Assembly: GCA_034359265.1 (NCBI GenBank)
Contig: CP136890.1
Location: 51,665,001-51,729,000, forward strand
Direction of reading: 5' to 3'
Origin: Canna indica
Lineage: Eukaryota > Streptophyta > Magnoliopsida > Zingiberales > Cannaceae
Length of the DNA: 64,000 nucleotides
Shown: positions 44,002-54,029 of the stretch, piece by piece
Layout: the number at the start of each line of letters is the position of its first letter
Position numbering within the stretch: the first letter of the stretch is position 1
The notes under the pieces: generated by a model
What the model saw: only the letters and a program-made list of their open reading frames with translations
The model's database searches: none
What the model was told of the DNA's origin: nothing
Translations under genes and position numbers: made by a program

Positions 44002-47000
44002 TTAATTACTAGGAAAAACACAAATTCCTAATTGCATACTTAAATTTGTGAAGCTTTCTTCAACCAAGGGTTTTGTAAATATATCGACAAGTTGTTTATC
44101 GGTGGATACAAATTCTACCGATATATTTCCCTTAGTCACATTATCCCTAAGAAAATGATATCTCAAGTCAATATTCTTAGTTCTAGAATGTAAAATGGGA
44201 TTTTTGGTTAAATTTATTGCACTAGTATTATCACAATGTATAGGTATGCAAGAATACCTAAGTCCATAGTCTAAAAGGGTTTGTTTCATCCAAAGGACTT
44301 GCACACAACAACTAGTTGCATTGATGTATTCTGCTTCGGTAGTTGAAAGCGCAACTGAGTTTTGTTTCTTTGAGAACCAAGAAACAAGACTCGCTCCTAA
44401 GAATTGACAACACCCACTAGTGCTTTTTCTATCTATCTTACATCCGGCAAAATCAGCGTCTGAAAAACCGATTAAATCAAATGATGTAGGACATGGATAC
44501 CAAAATCCTAAGTCAATCGTGCCCTTTAAATATCTCAATATGCGCTTTACCGCACTTAAATGAGACATCTTAGGACAAGATTGAAACCTAGCACATACAC
44601 AAATACTAAACATGATATCGGGTATACTTGCGGTTAAATAAAGAAGACTACCAATCATACCTCGATATCATTTTTCGTCCACTTTAATGCCCTTTTCATC
44701 TTTGTCAAGCTTGATGGATGCGCTCATAGGTGTAGAAGCTATTTTAGCTTCATTCATCCCAAACTTTTTGATGAGCTCCTTTGTGTACTTGGCTTGATTG
44801 ATGAAGATCCCTTTGTTGGTTTGCTTGATTTGGAGACCAAGCATGAAGGACTCCCATCATGCTCATCTCAAACTCATCTTGCATACATTTAGCAAACCAC
44901 TTACAAAGCATTTCATTAGTAGCACCAAAAATTATGTCATCAACATAAATTTGAACTAATAACATGTCATTTTCATGATGCTTAATGAAAAGTGAAACGT
45001 CAGCTTTTCCAAAATCAAAACCTTGTTCAATTAGGAAAATTTAAAGTATTTCATACCAAGCCCTAGGGGCTTGTTTTAAACCATATAATGCTTTTATAAG
45101 TTTGAAAATATGGTTTGGAAACCCAAAACTTTCAAATCCGGGGGGTTGTTCAACATAAATTTCTTCATTAATAAAACCATTTAAAAATACACTTTTTACA
45201 TCCATTTGAAAAAGTTTAAAACCCTTAAAGCTAGCATATGCCAAAAGCATTCTAATTGCTTCTAATCTAGCTACGGGAGCATACATTTCATTATAATCTA
45301 TTCCTTCTTGTTGATTGTACCCTTGTGCAACTAACCTAGCCTTATTTCTAATAACCAATTCTTCTTCATCTAGCTTATTTCTAAATACCCATTTAGTTTA
45401 AATATGGTTTGTTCACTGGGTCTAGCCACTAAGTCCCATACATCATTTCTAGCAAATTAGTTGAGTTCTTCTTGCATAGCTAGTACCCAAAACTCATCTT
45501 CTATTGCTTCCTTAATGTTCTTAGGCTCTACTTCAGATACAAAAGCAACATATTGACAAACATTCTTGAGTTTATAACGTGTTACCACTCCTGTTGAAGG
45601 CTCTCCAATGACTTGGTCCATTGGATGATCTCTTACCAATCGATATCCTTTAGGGAGAGGTGGTAGAGCTTCTTCTTCTTCTTCATCTTCAACTTGAGGT
45701 AGGTTTGAGGATGGAGGTTCTTCATGTTGGGTCTCCTCATTATTTTCATCCTCCACTTCTTTATCATGAAGTATGAGATCCTCAAGTTCCTCACCTACAT
45801 TTACAATCTTCACATTTCTAGAAGAATCATTAGTTTCATTAAACGTGACATGCATGGATTCTTCAACAATCATTGTTCTACGATTGTAAATTTTATATGC
45901 CTTAGAATTAATGGAGTAACCTAGGAAAATCCCTTCATCGGATTTAGAATCAAATTTTCCTAAATTCTCCTTAGTATTTAGAATAAAATATTTGCATCCA
46001 AAAATATGAAAATATCTCACATTTGGGATTTTGCCTTTCCAAAGCTCAAAAGATGTTTTCTTAATTTTGGGTCTTAATAAAACTTGGTTGAGAACATAAC
46101 AAGAGGTATTTATAGCTTCGGCCCAAAAATACTTAGGCAATTTGTTTTCGCGTAGCATGGTCCTAGTCATTTCTTGTAAGGTTCTATTCTTCCTCTCAAC
46201 CACCCCATTTTGTTGAGGGGTCCTAGGGGAAGAAAAGGTATGTTGAATACCTAAGTCATCACAAAACTCGGAAATTTTTTCATTTTTAAACTCCCCTCCA
46301 TTGTCACTTCTAATTTTCAAAATTGAAACTCCTTTTTCATTTGAAACTTTCTTTGCAAACTTTTTTAAAAACTCAAGAGTTTCATTTTTCTTGGCCAAAA
46401 AGAAAACCCATGTAAATCTAGAAAAATCATCAACTAATACATAATAGGCTACATCACATGGACCAAAGAGATTCATGTGCACAAGCTCAAGAATTCTAGA
46501 TGTACTAACATGATTAATGCTATGAAATGAAGATTTTACTTGCTTACCTAGTTGACATGCATCACAAAGTTTGTCTTTGTCAAATTTTATCTTGGGTAAG
46601 CCTTTAACTAATTTTTTTCTAGATATCTCTTGGATGAGGCTCATGCTAGCATGTCCTAGCCTTCTATGCCACAACCAAGAGTCATTCTCCATGGCAACTA
46701 AGCATCTAACATGAGGATTTGGCAAGACATTTAATTCTAAGGTGTATATATTTTCTTGCCTATTTCCAATAAACATGATATCATTTGATGGTGCACTTCT
46801 AACAATATATTTAGATGCTTCAAAAACTATTATGTATCCATTATCACATAATTTTGATATACTAATCAAATTATGTTTTAACTCATCAACCAATAAACAT
46901 GATATCATTTGATGGTGCACTTTTAACACATTTTTAATGCATGGGTAAGGGAGTATACCTATGTCATCAATGTCAACAATCATACCTTTGACATTGTCTC

Positions 47001-47127
47001 CAAATGTGACATGTCCACCATCTTTACTTGATAGGGTTGCAAATAAATTGATGTCTTCCGTCATGTGCTTTGAGCAACCGTTATCCAATATCCAAGTGCT
47101 CCTACTTGCTTGAGGATGCTTCTCCAC
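44002..47127 (-). pseudogene. SIRE-like pol: protease, integrase, RT, RNase H (broken)
   Basis: Minus strand. Protease: STWILDNGCSKHMTED at the start, where D-S/T-G has become D-N-G. Integrase: LWHRRLGHAS zinc-binding region, VHMNLFGP (usual first catalytic Asp now Asn), IRSDNGGEF and NGVVERKNRTL. RT: RNKARLVAQGYNQQEGIDYN, FQMDVKSVFLNG, YGLKQAPRAWYE and an intact VQIYVDDIIFGATN box at about 44945. RNase H: SDADFAGCKIDRKSTSGC, STTEAEYI, HCDNTSAINL, ending IFTKPL and a stop at 44002. Damage: stops at about 45457 and 45410, frameshifts near 45400 and 44850, and a stop near 44667. About 1,050 codons, normal for SIRE-type pol. Confidence 0.9.
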
Positions 47128-48733
47128 CTACAAGAGGAGAAGAGGCCACTTTAGGTACCCAAATTTTCTTGGGTCCTTGAGTGTTTGTCATTTTGGGAAC
47201 CCATGTAAATCTTGCATGTGGGTTCCTTCTCAATGCACAATCCTTGGCCATATGGCCAAATATGCCACAAGAAAGGTAATTTCCATTAAATTTTCTTTTT
47301 GTGTGTGTGTGAGCATGGGAGTGTGATGATTTCTTTTTATGGACAACCTTTGGCATGACATTTTGGATGGTTGTCATTTTTTCATTAAGTATGCAGAGTT
47401 TCTTTTTTAATGTTAGCACACTATCATTTAGATGCTCTACTTTATCACATAAATACTTGTTTTCATTCTCTAGTTTTCGGTTCTCAATCTCTAAGTTCTT
47501 CTTAGATTTTTCTAGGGTGCATGTTTCTTCCTTAAGAGTGTCTATATCTTTCCTTAAGGCATTGCATGAAAGTAATAGACTATCATTCTTAAGTTATAAA
47601 GATCTATTGTCCTTTTTGAGATCTCTAAATTTTCTCCTAATGACATTGAATTCATCATGCATTTGCTCAAGTTCATTTTCTAGCTCTTTTTGAGTAAATG
47701 AAACTTCACCAAAAATAAATTTTACCTCATCATCCTTTGCCATCAAGCAAAGGTTTGCCTTTTCACTTTTTGCTTCTTCTTCACTCGATGATGCCTCGCT
47801 TTCATCCCACGTGGCCATCATTGCCTTCTTCTTCTTCTTGTATTTTTCTTTCTTGTGAGGGTTGGAGGTGGAGGCCATCTTGAGAAGTGGGCAATCCTTC
47901 CTTAGGTGCCCGGTCTTGTTGCAATGGTAGCAAGTGTAGCCTCCTCTTCCCTTCCTCATTCCTCCCCTCATGAAGCTCATGAATCTTCTTGCGAGCATCG
48001 CCATTTCTTCAAGATCATCCGTCTCTTCCTCGGATGACGATGATTCTTCTGCTCGATGTGATGCTTTTAAGGAAATGGTCTTGCCTTTGGGGGCATCTTC
48101 CTCCTGGTATTGCTTCATGTGGGTCTCATGTGTCATGAGAGACCCAATGAGCTCGATGATCTTCAAAGTGCTCAAATCCTTGGCTTCCATGATGGCTGTC
48201 ACTTTGGACTCCCAAGATTTTGGAAGGGAACGGAGGAGCTTCCTTACCTTCTCCTCTTCCCTTATTTTCCTGCCAAGGTTAGCTAAGCCATTTGTAATAT
48301 TTTGAAATCTAGCATGCATGGCATCAATGGACTCATGTGAAAGCATCTTAAACATTTCATAATCATGCATGAGTAAATTAATTTTGGATTACTTTACTTG
48401 TGAAGTCCCTTCATGGGTGGTCTCTAGGACCTTCCATACTTCATAAGCAGACTTGCAAGTAGAAATCCTATTGAACTCATTAATAGATAGGCCGCAATAT
48501 AATGCATTGACGGTCTTTGCATTTGCATTAAAGAGTTTAATCTCTTCTTGGTCCCACTCATCCATGTCCTTAGTGGGTTGCTTATACTCTACTTGGATCA
48601 TCCTCCATACATCCATGCCTAAAAATTATAGGAAGCCATTCATGCGGATCTTCCAATAGGCATAGTTGTTTCCATCAAATAGTGGTGGAGTATGAGCAGA
48701 GGACCCTTGAGCCAATTGGATTTCACTAGACAT
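47102..48733 (-). pseudogene. SIRE-like gag (broken)
   Basis: ATG at 48733 opens MSSEIQLAQGSSAHTPPLFD then GNNYAYWKIRM. The UBN2-type capsid core (MLSHESIDAMHARFQNITNG, VRKLLRSLPKSWESKV, LSTLKIIELIGSL) is present, then a zinc knuckle CYHCNKTGHLRKDC, a long coiled coil (47450-47690) and a second half-knuckle YLSCGIFGHMAKDC. Three TAA stops interrupt at about 48630, 48388 and 47595. The frame ends at 47102, 26 bases inside the pol frame, which is offset by one. Confidence 0.85.
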
Positions 48734-48771
48734 CTTGACTTGTAGGAAAGATGGTTAAATATTGACCTACG

Positions 48772-48790
48772 ACCTTGCTCTAATACCAAT
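48772..48790 (-). other. Primer binding site of SIRE-like element
   Basis: On the minus strand ATTGGTATTAGAGCAAGG next to the 5' LTR; tRNA-iMet type. The identical site occurs at 6741-6757. Confidence 0.85.
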
Positions 48791-49454
48791 TGTTGTGTGA
48801 AATTCGACACTAGAAGGGGGGTTGAATAGTGTTTGTCCCATTTTCTTATGTTTTCTTCTTACTCAATTTTAGCTTCACTTAATGCAATTGTTTCTTAATG
48901 GTGAATATGATCAAATATAAATAGCAATGAAAGACAAACAAATAAATAATGCAAACAAGAGTAATTATAGTGGTTCAGCCAACTGCCTACTCCACTACCT
49001 TGGCTCCTCACCAAGGATTTCTAACTACTACTTTATAGAATCTATGTTTCCCTTTGAATACAATGAGGACACCCTTCTCACCGCTCTGAGAATACCTCAC
49101 TCCTATTCACCTAGGCAAAACACAATTCTATAAAGCTATCCCTAAGTGTTTCCTAACACACCTAGCAGCTATCTCAACTTGACAACAAGTTTACAATAAA
49201 AGTCAAATACAAAGGAAAGAGCTTAAGAATAAAAAATGAACCAAGGCTTCTTTCCACCGCCTTCAGGTCTCCAACTTGCAAGAAGATGGCTCTTGAATTG
49301 TAGCACAGTTGAAGAAGCAGGGAATCAGCGCCTGAAATAAGTCGTAGATGGAAGCAGAGGGCGCGCGCAGATTTCGCTCTTTTGAAGGCTTAAGAAAATT
49401 TCTTTAATGCTCAATAAAACTTCTAAGAAGAAGTTAAAGAAGTTAGGTGAGGGG

Positions 49455-49462
49455 TATTTATA
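49455..49462 (-). promoter_or_regulatory. TATA box of SIRE-like 5' LTR
   Basis: TATAAATA on the minus strand in GGGTTATAAATACCCC, downstream of the palindrome array in transcription direction. Confidence 0.6.
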
Positions 49463-49516
49463 ACCCCTCACTCGAACGGCCCGTTCAACGACTAAAAAAA
49501 TAACCGTTGAAGCCAT

Positions 49517-49913
49517 TCGGTCGCTGGCGGTCGATCGGTCGATCGACCGACTGATCGACCGCCACTGCGATCGCTGGCTGGATGAGAGAGCTCGGTCGAC
49601 CGACGGGTCGAATGGTTGATGGAAAAGTGCTGATCCTTCATTTAGTCGACCAGTCAGTCGACCGAATACCTGAGCCAGGGTCGCGTGACAGGCTATCTCC
49701 TATTCGATCGACCGCTAAGCATTCTGCTATTTTTTCACTTCGATCGGTCGACCGATCGATCGACCGACGCAGCCTTGTATTTTTCCTTCACCATCTTCGG
49801 TCGACCGACTGGTCGATCGAATGGCTACTGCCTATTTTTACCTTCATTCGGTCGATCGAATGGCTGCTTTGGCAGAGTACTGCCTTGTTCGGTCGATCGA
49901 CTGGTCGATCGAA
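49517..49913 (-). repeat. TCGACCGA palindrome array (SIRE-like, 5' LTR)
   Basis: About twenty GGTCGACCGA-related words in both orientations. Compared with the 3' LTR array, several words are gained or lost. Confidence 0.85.
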
Positions 49914-50780
49914 TACAGGTTGAGGCTGATTTCTTCTTGAAATTTTTACATGCCTTTTTTATGGATTTAGTTACCAAGTTCTAACTTGGATAACTATATA
50001 ATTTGGCTTGGGATAAGATTGTCCTAGGGGTATATTACAAGATATCTATTTGATTTATGCACGAGCCTTTCTTTGACATTTTCTTCTTCCGTTTCTTTGA
50101 CGGTCTTTTCTTCCGATTCGTTTGAACGGACTTGGCATGCTTATCACAACCTCAACCTGAACACAAAACCTCACACTTGGATTGAATACATGTTTGTTAT
50201 CATCAGAATAAAGATCGAGGCTTAAGAGAAACCCTTAAGCCAACAACCTTTTCCTGCTTGAGTCGGGAGTTTTACCTTATGCATATTTTCTGTGATGTTC
50301 GTTTTTGTGAGGGTTGGTAGAACTGCTCACTAAGTTCTTTTAACTCACCCATTGTCGTTCTTTTGTTTTGCAGAGCATGACCGGTGAGGTAGGCTGGAGC
50401 ACTTGGCGCAGCTGGAGGGCAGAGGAGCAATATGATCTCATAGCAGTCCTAGTTAGGGGTCATAGTCGAGTCTGTAGTAGGTTGTCATGCACTGTTGTTC
50501 TGGTATTTGGAGTTGTAGTCCCATGGGGACATTCATATTTTTATTCAGTCTTTTATTTATTAAAGAACTGTTGCTCTCCAATTCATTTATTTCCGCACTT
50601 GAGCTATTTATTAAAATCTTCGATGTTTTGAAATAAAAATCTATTTTGGTTCTTTTTATTAATAAAAGTTGTTGTTTATTCCGCTATTTTATGAGTTGGC
50701 ATGTGCATGGATTAGGCTACGAGGTTTAGGCACGTATACTCTGGCCGATCAAGTGACCCTGAACTTGGGGCATGACAATA

Positions 50781-50798
50781 TGATATCAGAGCATGTGG
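50781..50798 (+). other. Primer binding site of element G
   Basis: TGATATCAGAGCATGTGG three bases after the LTR; one base away from the tRNA-iMet complement TGGTATCAGAGC. Confidence 0.75.
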
Positions 50799-51359
50799 TT
50801 CGGTCTGACTACGACCTAGAGTTATCACCGTATAGGGCATTGCTATCGTGCCAATATATGGTAGGGGTATGCCATGAGATCAATGGGCTAAGTCTGCAGA
50901 TCAGCGCGACTTCTGTTTTATTTATTTGACGACTTAGGATGAATTCAATTGTTTAAACTTTGATAATTTCTTTCTAGTGATTCCAAATAGATGGAGGCTT
51001 TTGATGCCATGAGGAGCGGTAGTGACAGCAATGTTGGCTTTAGGTTTTCAACATTAGCCTTAATCTCGGTTTTGATGATTTTGATGATAACAAACATGGG
51101 ACTAATGATTTCATTGAGAATATGTTTCAGGTTCCATATCAATTAGCGTTCGATGTCCTCGATCGAAAAAATTGGAAGGACATTGATCTTCGCGCTCGGG
51201 TTCGTCGCGGAAGTTTATCAAAGATCGACGAGTGCACCAAAGTCGCTTGGATGACTCCAAAGATCAAGTCAAAAGCTCTCCAAGATGATGCTCGTTGAAA
51301 GCCGGAACCCGGAAACCAAGCGCAGAAGAAATAGGTTGAAAATACAATTTCAGTCTATG

Positions 51360-51730
51360 TTCGGTCGACCATGCGGTCGACCGAATAGGGTAAGAAATGG
51401 GTAGTAGCCCTAGAGATCGACTGATCGGACTGAGGCTAGGTGCAGACGCAGCTTGCGTCGGTCGACCGAAAGTGAAATCGCAAGTTTCTTGCGTCGGGCG
51501 GTCAACCGGGCGATCGACCGACCAAAGCCCAAAATGGGCAATAAGGTTGGCGGTCGACCGACCTGAGGATAGCCAAAGATACAAAATGCGTCGGTCGATC
51601 GATGGGTCGATCGAAATTCGCGAATCGAGAAATTTGCATCAAGCGATCGACCCATCGGTCGACCGCCCACAGGGAGAGGAGAAGCGGTCGAAAGACCGGT
51701 CGACCAGTCGGTCAATCGACCATTCGACCG
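51360..51730 (+). repeat. TCGACCGA palindrome array (LTR F, 5')
   Basis: GGTCGACCGA, GATCGATGGGTCGATCGA and CGGTCGACCGCC words with GTGAAATCGCAAGTTTC-like spacers. Confidence 0.85.
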
Positions 51731-51784
51731 GCGGCGTGTAACGGATAGTTTTCTATCTGTTGAACAGTCGTTTCTTCAGTAGGG

Positions 51785-51792
51785 TATAAATA
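51785..51792 (+). promoter_or_regulatory. TATA box of element F 5' LTR
   Basis: TATAAATA in AGGGTATAAATATACC; the 3' LTR copy is at 58274. Confidence 0.6.
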
Positions 51793-52211
51793 TACCATCA
51801 TATGATTCTTTTAACACTCTTCCTTGACTTATACAACATTCATTGAGCATTCTAAGAGGAAGATTTGAAGCCTTCCAAAAAGCTTGCGCTACTTCTCTGT
51901 CCGCGACATTTTCTTCAAGCGTACAAGCTCTGCTCCTCAACTCGAGTGTTGATTCAAGCTCCACTACTTGACGAGTTGAAGGATTAAAGGATTGCAAAAG
52001 AGCTTTCTCTATTGGTTTCATTCTTTAGCTCTTTTCAATTGTATTTTAACTATTATTTAAACAGTGTTTAATTTGTGCATCTGTAGAAGATCGGGTGTTT
52101 GGTCTTCTGTGTGAAGTGGTATCCTTAGTGAAAAGGAGTAAAGCCACTTGTGTAAACTTAGTGTTTACTAGGATTAGTTTAGTTGTCCCTTAGGGTTGAG
52201 GTGGAAGAGGA

Positions 52212-52264
52212 CTCTCGATAATAAGGCGGTGACTTCCGAGTGTGGAAGTGCCTTAGGTCGAGAG
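52212..52264 (+). other. Nested stem-loop in LTR F (5')
   Basis: Outer stem CTCTCGA/TCGAGAG (7 pairs), middle AAGGC/GCCTT, apical ACTTCC/GGAAGT. The outer stem has Watson-Crick pairs where copy A has G-T wobbles. Confidence 0.7.
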
Positions 52265-52572
52265 TGCGTCTCTTCGGTGAAAAATCCTCTGTGTAAGGGA
52301 AACGTAAATTAATCTAGTAAAACTAATTTGGAAATCCTAAGCGGAGTGCTTAGGTAGTAGAGTAGGCATTGGAGCCGAACCACTATAAATCTTGTGTTTG
52401 CATTGATTTCTTATTTGTTTTAATTATTAAATCATTTCTTGCTTCCGCATATAAAATCATCGAATTACAAATCGCCTAAACTAATCAAGAAATGATTAAA
52501 TTAGAATTTAGGCTAATCGAATTAGTAAACATACTATTCACCCTCCCTCTAGTGTCGCCATTTCGCCAACAA

Positions 52573-52590
52573 TTAGTATCAGGGTGGGTC
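52573..52590 (+). other. Primer binding site of element F (decayed)
   Basis: TTAGTATCAGGGTGGGTC, two changes from E's TTGGTATCAGAGCGGGTC. Confidence 0.7.
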
Positions 52591-52638
52591 GTGGATTGAG
52601 ATTTCACCATCTCGTCTACATTTAGTCTCGATCTAGAA

Positions 52639-54000
52639 TTGGCTCGAGAGTCGATAGCGTCTTCACCCCCTAGGTTCGATGCCTCTAACTTTGGTCTATG
52701 AAAATCTAGGATGTACACATTTCTAAAGACTCAAGGTTTAAGTGTATTTAACATGATAAAGATGAAATATGTTGAACCTAAGGAAAATATGGATGCATGG
52801 ACCCAAGAACAAATTAGCATGTTTGAGTTAAATGCTAAGGCAATAAATTGCATATATTGTTCTTGTGAAAATAATATCCTTGAAAAGATCATGCATTGTA
52901 CTTCGGCATATGATATTTGGGCTACTTTGAATATGCTATATGATTATGCTAAAACTGAGGAGTTAGAAACTTTTAATGAGGATAGTTATGACAATTGTCA
53001 TCCTTCCAATGCTAACATGGTTTTTGAAGCCGAAAGTGTCTCCAGTCATAGGAGCACTAAAAGCCGAAAGAGAAAGGTGATATGCCATGCGTGCCATGAG
53101 AAAGGGCATGTAAGGAAGAATTGTCCTACCATGAAGAACAAGGCAAAGAGGAGGTCAAATGCTTCCACATCATCATCATATTCGAATGAAGCATCCTCTT
53201 CCCATGACTATGAAGCAAATTGAAAAGAATGCCTCATAAATGATGACAATGAGGTACACTCCACCTCTTCTAGTCATATTAATAACAATAATAGTATTAA
53301 CTCATCTAGCTCCCATGATTTTGATGAATTGATGGATGAGTATAAAATCATGTATACCTTGCTCTTGAAAAAGGATAAAGAGAATAAAAATATGAAGAAA
53401 GAAAACTCAAATCTTAGCTCTCAATTACATGATGTAAAATTAGAAAATGAGAAGCTAAGAATTAGTGTCAACAATCCATGTCATAATACTTTTAAGTATT
53501 TACACTAAGGACTTGAAAAATAAAATTGACATATTGAAGAATGAAAATAGCATGTTGAAAACTCAATTGCATGCTATTCATAAATCAATCAATGATTTGA
53601 AAAATGAGGTTGTTTTTCTAAATAAGAAAGTTAGTAATCTATCTAGTAATTCTTCCTTTAAGAATTTTAAATGCAAATGTTTCTTTCAAGAATGCTTATG
53701 CACATCATGCTTCTCGTATCAAGCATTCTACAACTAAATCTCATGCTCAAAAGAAGAATGTATCTTTTAAGAATGCTCATGCTCATCCTAGTTCAAATAA
53801 CAAGCATTCTAAAAATAAATCTCATGTCCATAACAAAAACAAAAAGAAAATTAATGGACATTATCTTTGTTGTGGTGTATTTGGGCATGCTATATATGAT
53901 TGCGCATTCAAAATGAACTCAAGTGTTGTGAAGACACTTTGGGTACCTAAGCCCACTAACCCCCTAGGACCCAAAACTATTTGGGTACCAAAAGTCTCAT
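52639..54000 (+). pseudogene. Element F gag (broken)
   Basis: Aligns with E's gag. The ATG has become TTG at 52639, and the codon for W in GLWKSRM has become TGA. From 52711 it reads MYTFLKTQGLSVFNMIKMKY, AYDIWATLNMLYDYAKTEE and an intact zinc knuckle CHACHEKGHVRKNC. TGA stops the frame at 53221, then KECLINDDNEV continues in the same frame into a coiled coil (53320-53460). Frameshifts follow near 53505 and 53670. A second half-knuckle LCCGVFGHAIYDC lies near 53865, and WVPKVSS ends it. As in E, the capsid middle is absent. Confidence 0.8.
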
Positions 54001-54029
54001 CTTCTCTTGTAGGGGGATCCACCACACAA

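Larger units (their letters stand above)
38965..50245 (-). mobile_element. SIRE-like Ty1/copia element with gag and pol
   Basis: Minus-strand element with exact 5-bp duplication ACCTT (38960-38964 and 50246-50250). LTRs are 48791-50245 (5') and 38965-43464 (3', holding a hAT element). The internal region of 5.3 kb has gag and pol in copia order (protease, integrase, RT, RNase H). RT and integrase motifs, the AAAAAGGGGGAGAT polypurine tract and the long gag with coiled coil fit the SIRE/Maximus lineage. The LTR ends TGTTGGCTTAAGG and CAACA match those of E and F. Broken, but the most complete copia here. Confidence 0.9.
48791..50245 (-). mobile_element. 5' LTR of SIRE-like element
   Basis: 1,455 bp, TGTTGGCTTAAGG to ACACAACA on the minus strand. 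TATA box TATAAATA (minus) at 49455-49462 and palindrome array 49517-49913. Close in sequence to the 3' LTR. Confidence 0.9.
36426..50777 (+). mobile_element. 5' LTR of element G, split by two insertions
   Basis: LTR parts are 36426-37631, 37960-38964 and 50246-50777, about 2.73 kb in total. It ends GCATGACA at 50777. It contains a TATA box (36792), a CT microsatellite, the leader splice donor (37167) and acceptor (50373), and a hairpin array (38570-38843). Confidence 0.9.
51032..52571 (+). mobile_element. 5' LTR of element F
   Basis: 1,540 bp, TGTTGGCTTTAGG to GCCAACA. Array 51360-51730, TATA box 51785, stem-loop 52212-52264. Confidence 0.9.
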
